A DNA stretch of 64,000 nucleotides from Desarmillaria ectypa (taxonomy: Eukaryota; Basidiomycota; Agaricomycetes; Agaricales; Physalacriaceae), in the NCBI GenBank assembly GCA_030407005.1, contig JAUDYN010000005.1:3658001-3722000 (forward strand), given 5' to 3'. Position numbers and translations under genes: made by a program. Below the pieces are notes generated by a model. It did no database searches, was not told the origin of the DNA, and saw nothing but the letters and a program-made list of their open reading frames with translations. Positions 56,009 through 64,000 of this stretch are shown piece by piece (position 1 is the stretch's first letter; each line of letters begins with the position of its first letter).

Positions 56009-57073
56009 TTAGGCCCAAGCAAAATCGAAGGGCCCCATCCACGCTGGGAAATTGTCGCTTGCCACCTCTTCAAAAGAAGGGAACTTGAACGAATCTGAAC
56101 TGGGGGACGAAACTGATGTGCCAAAGAGATCCGCACAGATGTTGGTGATGTCCGAATCGGCGGTGGCGGAGTAGTTGGCGAAGGTGCTTCCAAAGGCTTG
56201 CTCCTTGAATGCACCACTTGCTTCTGTGGTCGGCAGAGGTGGCTGGAAAGGATCAAGAAGGGGGAGGGGTGACGATGGCGCTTCTGTACTTGTTGGGAAT
56301 AATCCTTCAAGGGGAAAACCTGCTCTGTCTGCAGGATAAACCTCTCTAGCTTGAGGGAGTACCTGCATGTCCATGTTCCAATCAAGCTTCCAGAAGTCGT
56401 TTTCGACGTTTGACGAAGGAGGCGTAACGGGAGGTGGGGAAGGGGAAGGAGAAGGAGCAGTAGCGGCGATGTCGGCGACTTCATGATCAGTGGCGCGCAA
56501 CGTCGACACACGTTTGATATACAGAGGACCAGTCCGCTTCTCTTTCACCTCCTTGATAACGTCCTTCGGTTTACGATATTTCTGGGGTTCGTACCCATGC
56601 CTCCTCTTGCGATGCCGGACAAGTAAGCCTTTGTCAGCAGTACCGTAATCGCAGTCCGGACAGACATTTGGTTTCAGGCCAAGGCTAAAGAGGAGGGAAA
56701 GTCAGTCTAATGTGGTCAGGGAGTAGACTACGAAAGTGGACTTACTGCTTACTGTCGATGTGCCTCTTCAAATTCGCCGCCTGGTTGCAGCGGCGGTCGC
56801 AGTGTGGGCACTGATGCACACCCCTGCAAAGTGTATTGTTAGTCGACAGTGTCTTGGGGTAGTAATAGAATAAGCCTACTTTTTGTAATGTGCTCGGAGA
56901 TGGCGATTCAAGTCGTTTTTATGCACGAACAGTGAATGGCATTTCTCGAAGTTGCAAACGAACAAGTCTGGCCGCTGGAAAAGACCGACGAGGGATTTAC
57001 ATCAGTGACGAGACAATAAGTGGGCCATATGAGGAAAACACACAATAGCCAAGTTCTTGGATGAGGAACACAT
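56009..57073 (-). CDS. C2H2 zinc-finger transcription factor
   Basis: Four exons (57073-57044, 56974-56880, 56823-56746, 56684-56009) give 292 residues; the first exon is only 30 nt (MCSSSKNLAI). Three consecutive fingers are visible: CNFEKC...HLRAH (C-x4-C-x12-H-x3-H), CPHCDRRC...HIDSKH and CPDCDYGT...HRKRRH (both C-x2-C-x12-H-x4-H). A basic stretch follows (GYEPQKYRKPKDVIKEVKEK). The C-terminal half is proline/serine-rich and acidic (SPSPSPPPVTPPS, FWKLDWNMDM, WMGPFDFAWA), as in activation domains. It is likely a nuclear DNA-binding regulator; targets are unknown. A decayed paralogue with a transposon insertion sits at 29667-30540. Confidence 0.87.
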
Positions 57074-59379
57074 GATACGACAGAGGGAAGGGCAGGGGAG
57101 GACTTAGAGGATGACGATTCTGAAGGAAAACTGGGAGAAAACCCGGGGGATGATTAAAACCATGGTGGATGCCCCTCCTTATAACTAATTTCGCGAGGTC
57201 AGTGAATTGGTTGGCGGGATTTACCTTATATAGAGACAGTTTCCGGACGGAGGAATTTGGCGGGACAAGGCGATCAGTATGAGGCAAGCAATTGTCTGTT
57301 ATGGCTATAGGCCATAGTCAATAATGAGGAATAACCTTATTAGTAGTTTCTGATGCGGTGCTGAGGGCCACCGAGTGGCCATAACAATGCTAGGGTTGCC
57401 ATAGGTACACTCTGTGGTCATAGCGTTATAGGAAACTACTCGTTGAAGTCAAGAACTACCTTTCCATCGTATGTACAACAGAGCCAATAAAGTATTTTTA
57501 TCATCGATTATTCGTCATTGTCGTTAGCTGAGGAAGATATGTGGAGAAGGGTCTCTAGGTTTAGTTAGTTCATTGTTTTGGCATAAATTCTCGTAAGTAT
57601 GAGGAAACTGACGCGACGCAAGTCACACAATCTGTTTGAATCGAGGTATGCCTCAGCATGGTGCTCAAACAGAGACACGGGAGAAAGAGTTTGCGCGCTG
57701 ATAGTATTAGAACTGCTCTGAGAGTAAGTGGTATTGCTTCGGTTTAGTGAATCATAAGCGTACCAGGGAGGGGTTTATTTTGGATAGCAACACAAACTAT
57801 CAGATACAGCACGTCCTATAAAATAAGCCAAATACATCGTAATAGAGCAGTAGACCCGTTTGAAAGTTGATGCTTACTTCACTGTGGTGCTGAGTGCGGA
57901 CGCTCCTGCCCGATGTATCGGTCCGACAGCCGCTTAACTTTCCCACGAGAGCCATTCTCGGCATTGTCTTTTTCCGCCTCTCCTCGGTTCAGCGATGACA
58001 GACAAAGAGTGAGGACAAACAATCGTCTTGCTGTACATTCATGTCTTGCGTATCATCCTACCGGGACAAATTTGACCAGCCAAAGCACCGTAATGAACAA
58101 AAATCGTGTCAACTAATCATTACAGTTTACTGCGACTACATACTTCACAAGCCGATCTTGATAAGAGTCGAACGGGTGCCGCAAATTATGGAACTGGATC
58201 CGTGCTTCTTTATGGCAAAGGCTCCAAAATGATACTCTGTAGCAGCTGGATTCGATCAGCCGTCACGAACATACCTCATGACCATGGACTCCTTACTGTT
58301 CGCTATTTCTGGCTTCATTGCGAAGGCTCTAGTTTGGACGGAACATACTTGCTTCTGTGATACAGCACCGCTACCTTCGAACACCACTTTTGGTCTTGAT
58401 TTGTGCGGGCATGATAAAATTTCTGGAAGCGAGGAGGAATCTGGGGCAGGTGTGCTTTCTTGTCAGTTCTGCCAGCGCTCCATAACATTTAATTTAGCTA
58501 TTCTTGCAGGTACTTTATATCAGCAGGGCAAAGAGTATCGGCCGTGTGCTAAACTCTAGCATGTATCGTGTTTTCCAGTTGTCAGCCAGCAGATAGGCGT
58601 CCTCCTTGTATAGCAGGTATGTACACAGTTACTTTCCTCGGATGCTTTGTATTTACCATCATTAGGCCCTCGGCGCTTACGAACTCTATGAATCACCGTC
58701 ATGCAGCCAGACATCAAACGCAAAACAACCATCCGTCTGATCCAACAATAATGCTTGTCTCCTGTGAAAGTATCGCGTCTTAGCGCGAAGTGGCGCCTGG
58801 CCAGGTAAACACACCAACGTGGTCGCACCAGAATTCTGCGTGTCTTGCTCTACAAACGTATTTCGCATCGTCATTTTGTCTTCGTGAGACTAAGTTAGCG
58901 CCCACCACACCACGCTTTCCCTCTTTTTGTTGGCCTAAATGCTTGTGATGTGGTAGGGAAGCATTTTTTTTTGCAGTCCAACATCAATCAGGCGACCTCT
59001 AAATGAAAACATGTGGAAAAACTGCTGGTTTCTTCTCCATAATTCCCCGATACTTTGAGGGCTTTTCCACACTCGGAGCTTACAACTTCTGAGAGCTATC
59101 ATAGCAAATGTCATTGCATAATTTTCTTTCCGACAACCAGTTGGAGGACTCTGCATCGTGGCCGCGATATCCAAGGAATTCGCATCACGTGCTGAGGCTC
59201 TCTTTTCTCACGACAATTGTTTAAACAGAGGGATTCGCGGACTCAGCACGCCATGGGATTCCGAAAACTCTATCGACAATACTTCCACCGCCTCCAGATG
59301 GTCCAAACATCACGCATGCGCATTCATTGCCCAAGGAAATCTTCGAGGGCTTGAAGGCCACTTTTAAATCCTTCATGCA
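57074..59379. other. Gene-poor region
   Basis: About 2.3 kb. It contains the zinc-finger promoter and a near-palindrome ATGGCTATAGGCCAT near 57302. Scattered short frames (for example 58278-58559 with cysteines in CQFC) have no supportable identity. Confidence 0.45.
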
Positions 59380-61447
59380 GTATTTGACAACTGCCCTGTA
59401 CCGGGCATCAAAGCTTTTCTTGGTATCTGTTGTGATACAATGTCTCTACTTGAGGTTCGTCATTCCGAAATTCTTCCTGTGCTTACATTTTATTGGATAA
59501 GAAAAGGCTGGCATGGTCAATATGCATGATTCCAAAGAACTTGATATGTTAATACGCGACATCCATGGCAGATTTTCCGGCTTACTCCAGCAGTATATCG
59601 ACGTACCTGAAGATCTTCGTGACAGAGTCGCCAGAGTCGTCAGGTAAATTAACCTAGATTTGTTTTCATTTCCATGGATACTAATCGCTGGCAGCCGGAC
59701 TGAAGAAGTCCATCCTGAACTTCAAAAGATTCTCGAGAAAGGAACAGTGAGACGTACATTCACGGCATCCGATGATCGTGCTTTGATTGCCCGATATCTG
59801 AAACATGTGAAAGATGCTTTGGATATAGTCACGGTAGGTCGTATTCTACAGCCCTCCTCGGTGCTTTCTTTCAAGCTTGTCCCTTAGACAGAGGTTGCCT
59901 TACATGCAGCGGTAGATGCCTTAGTAAGCTAACAATATACTGAGTATCAAAGCATTGGATTAATATTTCTTTCCTTCTCTGCAGTTCCTTGTAAACAATG
60001 GTGATAATCTACGTGTACTTCATCTGGTTGGTGCTTACCGTTCCTATTGGTCTATTTGGTACACTCGAATGTGTGCACGAAGCTTCATGGAATGTGGCTT
60101 CAGGGTGTCATGAATGCACAGAAGACACACGCTTAGAGATTTTGCACAAGCTCTCGTCCTGGTTGGACGATATTTCTCAGCCACAAATCTTTTGGATTAA
60201 CGGCATGGCAGGTATGGGCAAGACGTCTCCGGCGAAAAGAATAGCTCGTATCGCATCGAAGAATAAGGTCCTTGGGGGATCGTTCTTCTGTTCTAGGCGC
60301 AGTGCAGACCGAAGGGACATACGCCGCATTATTCCATCTATCGCTTTTCATCTCGCTGCAGTCAATGAGGAATACTGCCGTCAAGTGCTGAAGGTCATAC
60401 GGAACTGGAAGCTGGGATTTTTCAGGATGCCGCCATCGGAGCAATGGGAGAAGCTGATCATCGAGCCGTTACACGCTTCGGGTATGAGCTCGTCGCGCGT
60501 CCTGATTCTTGTGGATGGACTTGACGAATGCGACAATTTGGAAAAGGATGTCTGGCTTCTTCTTTGGAAGCAAATCCTCGGATCCCTATCAAATTTGCTT
60601 GGGCTGAAATTTCTTGTCACTTCACGGCCTAATGAGCTCACGTGTGCTCACACTTCACTTCGAAATGTTTCCCTCCTAGACCTTCATGAATCCGACATAC
60701 AGCTCTTCGTTCACGCATGTCTAGCCGGACTTGGCACGCCGAACCCGCCACAATGGCTATCCGATGAGCACATGTCCCAGATCGCGAAGCAATCGGATCG
60801 CCTTTTCGTCTACGCAGCAGAAGTATGTCGCCATATAGAATCCTTGGGTCCCCAGAGCAGCAGCTGAATAGGCTGCTGGACAATACTTCTGGTCTATTGG
60901 TGGGGATGGTGCGATTCTACGGGCACATTCTGGCCTCTGCTCTTCGTTTGCGCAATGACGAGAAAATCGAGGACTGTCGAGCTATTCTGGGCATGCTTGT
61001 GCTTCAGAAAGAACCCGTGCTTTCTCTGAATGACCATTCCATCTTCCTTGAACATGACGTGTCCCACATGCGAGGCTTGTTGACTGGCTTTCACTCGGTT
61101 CTCCTCATACCTGCCAGTGATTACGAACCTGTAAAAGTATTTCACCCTTCATTGATCATTCGCCAAGTTCATCACCTCCCACAACCCCTGGAAGCGACTT
61201 CGTGATGTCGATGTATGTGAAAGGAGTCGATGTCAAGATCACTCGTTACTCCACTTCCCCCAGTGATCAATACCTAAAACGACAGCTTAACGTATTATGC
61301 TCCAGCGTCATCTCTTCTGTTCTCCCCGGAGGTGTACCCAGTCAAATGATCCGCAAGTACAGTTTCCAATCATTCACCGGATACAACACCAATAGAAAAT
61401 CTGGGATCGGACCAGTAGCCCTGTTGGCATCGCCCAGCAAATCCTAG
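59380..61447 (+). pseudogene. NLR-type NACHT ATPase, frameshifted
   Basis: The order of blocks is that of large fungal NLR proteins. First is an N-terminal helical domain (FDNCPVPGIKAFLG, DIHGRFSGLLQQYIDVPEDL, RDRVARVV, LQKILEKGTVRRTF). The linker ASWNVASGCHECTEDTRLEI follows. Then comes NACHT with Walker A WINGMAGMGKTS, Walker B VLILVDGLDECDN and sensor LKFLVTSRPNE. The helical region after NACHT continues only if one base is restored near 60,845 (SPEQQLNRLLDNTS, then YGHILASALRLRNDEKIEDC). A second shift is needed near 61,155 (HPSFIDHSPSS). No WD40, TPR or ankyrin repeats follow. The Walker A region has GKTSPAKRI where GKTTIA is usual. In functional relatives this class acts in non-self recognition and cell death; this copy is probably inactive. 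The start is unknown. Confidence 0.8.
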
Positions 61448-62158
61448 TCCGGCTTGCGTTCAAATGCCTGAGCCCGATCTCCAAGCGGGCTCCCCTTGCT
61501 TGTCCTCGCATTTCTCTACAACATGAGAAGACTCTACGCTGGGAATTTCACGTATGCGTGTTCGCCTTCCTTCATGGGGCCGTAGGGAACAAATGGCTTG
61601 AAGGAGATGGCTGGGATTCAAGTACAGGCTGTGCTGATCGCGGTCCGCCGAAGAGCTGTTCAGCACCGAGTCTGATAACGCCAAGACAACACATCTCTTC
61701 TTTGGCTTCGCTTTGTCATTGTTCCCAAGCTGGGTTCGGTACTATTTTACAACGTGCTACATAGCGCCCTTGAGGTGGTTAGATAAAGTAATTAAATGCT
61801 GAATCCTCCCCAAAAAGGCCGCGGATTTCGGGCCGGCTCGAATCCCACAGCTGTCAAAATACGAACATAACACTGGGACTCTTTTTTCGCATTACCCATG
61901 TCTTTTTCTGTCAATTTTTACTCTGGTGTTCCTCCTCAACGTTTCAAATTTCAACAGCGGCAGTCCTACGAGCTCCAGGCCACGAAGGATTATACGCTGG
62001 CCCGTCAGACGACGCTAAGATGACGGCGGCTGAGTATCACAGCCACGATATGGCTCTATGTATTTGTCGAAGTCAACACTAAGACTCCTAGTATCGTGAA
62101 ATGTGAGTTCTCGAATTTATACATCTTCATCATTTATTGATATACCTTGATAGTTTTG
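61448..62158. other. Intergenic region
   Basis: About 710 bp. Possible unrecognised 3' remains of the NLR gene and the promoter of the next gene. Nothing supportable. Confidence 0.45.
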
Positions 62159-63036
62159 CACCTAGCAATGGTGTCTTCACTGAAGAGGATAGCAAGGGAA
62201 TCTCGGAGGATGCACCTGTAAACGCCAAACGAATGAAACCGTCGTCCGAAACAAGCTTAAATACAGGATCACCCCCGCCTATATCCATGTCTACAAAGCC
62301 CAGGAGACAGAGAAGGTTAAATAAACAAGTTCAAGCAAACAGAGAGGCAAGTGGCAGAGAAGCAGAGAAGCAGAGAGTAGCCGAGTACGAAGCATCATTG
62401 GTTCCATGGGGAAAGGATGACACTTTTACGTTTCCAGACAGCATGCCTGTAAATGTCTTTTCTCTCTACCAATACAATTTGACGTATATTTTTTCCAGGC
62501 AGCGTTAAAGGTGTTAAAGGATGAAGGTCAGTGCTATGCTCTCCGTATCGTTCTCGGTTTCTGATTGGGACCTCAGCCAAGAAGCAGTATAATCTTAACG
62601 ACAAGGATATGGATACCCTCCAGTATGAAGAATTAACCCAGCCACGCGCCACACGAGCAAGGCATTTTCCCTTCCCAAGGTGCAAGCCCTATCCGTACAG
62701 ATGCATGGCGAGTTACCAGGCACTGTCGGCCACGAATTACACTAGTAAGTGATAATGGTCATTTAGGCCGATACGGCACTCACGTGAACGCTAGCCTGGA
62801 CGAAAACTTCGAGAGGAAACGACGCAACTGTGGCAATTCCCACGGAGGTAGGCATGCGATTCCAGTCAGAAATGACGCACGGCAAAGCGGAGGAATATCG
62901 AACACGACTCAGAGCATGTATGCGACAAGGTGTACCTACTTATGACGCAAGACCATCATCATACACCCCACCGGAGTTGGGCTCGACCAAGGACACTCTA
63001 CCGGAAAACACACATCGCAAAACGACTGTCGCCTGA
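62159..63036 (+). CDS. Hypothetical protein, basic N-terminus, XPA-C-like block
   Basis: Exons ..62448, 62499-62526, 62577-62744 and 62795-63036 join in frame; the 5' start is not resolved (ATGs at 62234 or 62287 are possible). The N-terminal part is charged and helical (RRQRRLNKQVQANREASGRE, AEKQRVAEYEASLVPWGKDD). The middle block AKKQYNLNDKDMDTLQYEEL resembles the part of fungal XPA-related proteins that binds DNA junctions, but the CxxC zinc site is not visible. The C-terminus (MRFQSEMTHGKAEEYRTRLR...) is not recognised. Four clean splice junctions argue for a real gene. The function is unknown; the XPA resemblance is only a hint. Confidence 0.55.
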
Positions 63037-64000
63037 TCATACATCTTCAGCTACGTCTACATGAACTCGACGGTTTGGAAAGAAGACCTCAACCAGATGG
63101 TCTTGACATGGATAATCCGAATGCCGATTCCGTCATTGGTCCTTTCCTGTATTCCGGGCAAACTCTGAATTATGGGGACGTCCAACAGAGGGCCATGGAC
63201 TGTCATGGCGGATTTGAATCTCATAACCAGATGCAAGTTACTTCTTTGCTTCGACGTTGGGGCCATTTACCAATTACCACTGCGTGACAGTATCCTCCAG
63301 AAGGCTAGGAAAGCAGTCTATGAGCGGAATTATGGCCAGTGGGAACGTTTCCCCGAGGAGCTCTCGTTAAGATTCGCTATGAGTCCTAGGCGGCTAAAGG
63401 GCGAGGCTTGGGCAAAGGAAGTTCAGGATAAGAGCCTATTGAAGGTTTGGTGGCCGCCGTACGATCAGAATACGGATGAAAATGGCGCTTATGAACTGTA
63501 CGCTCCCGGCATCGTAGCGACTGATCATGGAGTACCCGGAACAAGTTGGTATTGCACCGATGCTGCTATCAAGCCATCTTTTTTTTTCGTCACTCTTGTT
63601 GTATAAGGCCGTCTACCTAGTATAATTCACCTATGGATACTGGAGAGTACTGCTCGCCATGTGACAAAGAAAGGAACACAGCTGACTCCGTCGTGTGGGC
63701 ATTTGTATACGCACTATGGCGGACAGCTCAGCGTTATATGGACCGTAGATCCGGAATTTTGTCTGGCCCTAAGGTGGCAAATCCGGACTAAAGTTTCCAT
63801 ACATACTCAAAATTGTTCTTCCAGCACTTCGCGCACCGCGCATGCCAGACTGTTTGTCTGTGCATCGATAACTATACTGCTCCTCTTCTCGCCCTACCAG
63901 AGACGCAACGTCCATAGATCGCTGAAGAACTCGAACTGTGGTATCCTCCTCTGTACGAATCAGGGTTGTATTCGAACAGGATCTATCGTTGGGGAATAGA
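63037..64000. other. Right edge, no resolved gene
   Basis: An open frame at 63172-63606 (ERNYGQWERFPEELSLRF, AWAKEVQDKSLLKVWWPPYD) looks protein-like but has no recognised family or splice partner. A further frame runs off the window end. These may be parts of a gene that continues to the right. Confidence 0.35.

Noticed and set aside
61831..61852. GGCTCGAATCCCA, tRNA T-arm-like
   Set aside because: The flanking bases do not pair to form a T-stem, and no acceptor or anticodon arm is present.
1..64000. CRISPR array, operon or prophage signals
   Set aside because: The sequence is spliced eukaryotic DNA. The only short repeats are microsatellites, target-site duplications and transposon ends.

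Overview
The window reads as nuclear DNA of a filamentous basidiomycete, most likely an agaricomycete. Genes are dense on both strands and are split by many 47-60 nt introns. The gene families fit this group: multi-copy F-box-like proteins, an NLR-type NACHT ATPase, a single-pass membrane protein of a mushroom-typical kind, GH76 and GH93 secreted enzymes, and a CorA-like carrier. I joined about 75 introns by eye using GT/GC donors, AG acceptors and frame continuity. No tRNA, rRNA or CRISPR was found.

Left part (1-27 kb), mostly intact single-copy genes. It holds the 3' end of a WrbA-type quinone reductase, the ER stress sensor IRE1, and the PAP phosphatase MET22/HAL2. Two tandem SAM methyltransferases follow, with a decayed copy of the MET22 5' end between them. 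Then come a signal-peptide/single-pass membrane protein, GH76, GH93, an APH-type kinase pseudogene broken by a 5'-truncated LINE, a two-TM membrane protein, a small acidic protein, seryl-tRNA synthetase (cytosolic type) and a type II membrane glycosyltransferase.

Middle part (27.5-47.6 kb). A ~1.47 kb segment carrying a small F-box-like gene recurs in opposite orientation ~25 kb away (27.8-29.3 and 54.2-55.7 kb). Next to the first copy is a dead C2H2 zinc-finger paralogue with a small palindromic transposon inside it; the intact paralogue sits beside the second copy. Further on are a 13-exon CorA-like Mg2+ transporter, an ArsB/citrate-type transporter and an NmrA-like protein. About 7.3 kb of gene-poor DNA follows. 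Then a peroxisomal (SKL-ending) enoyl-CoA hydratase 2 converges on a gamma-butyrobetaine dioxygenase-like gene. These two plausibly touch fatty-acid oxidation and carnitine synthesis.

Right part (47.6-64 kb), accessory in character. It contains an F-box gene, two head-to-head kelch-type paralogues that both look damaged, the second F-box segment, the intact zinc-finger gene, an NLR/NACHT gene with at least two frameshifts, and a hypothetical gene with a basic N-terminus. Several otherwise sound genes carry single-base frameshifts, some in short homopolymers; these are either true pseudogenes or assembly errors.
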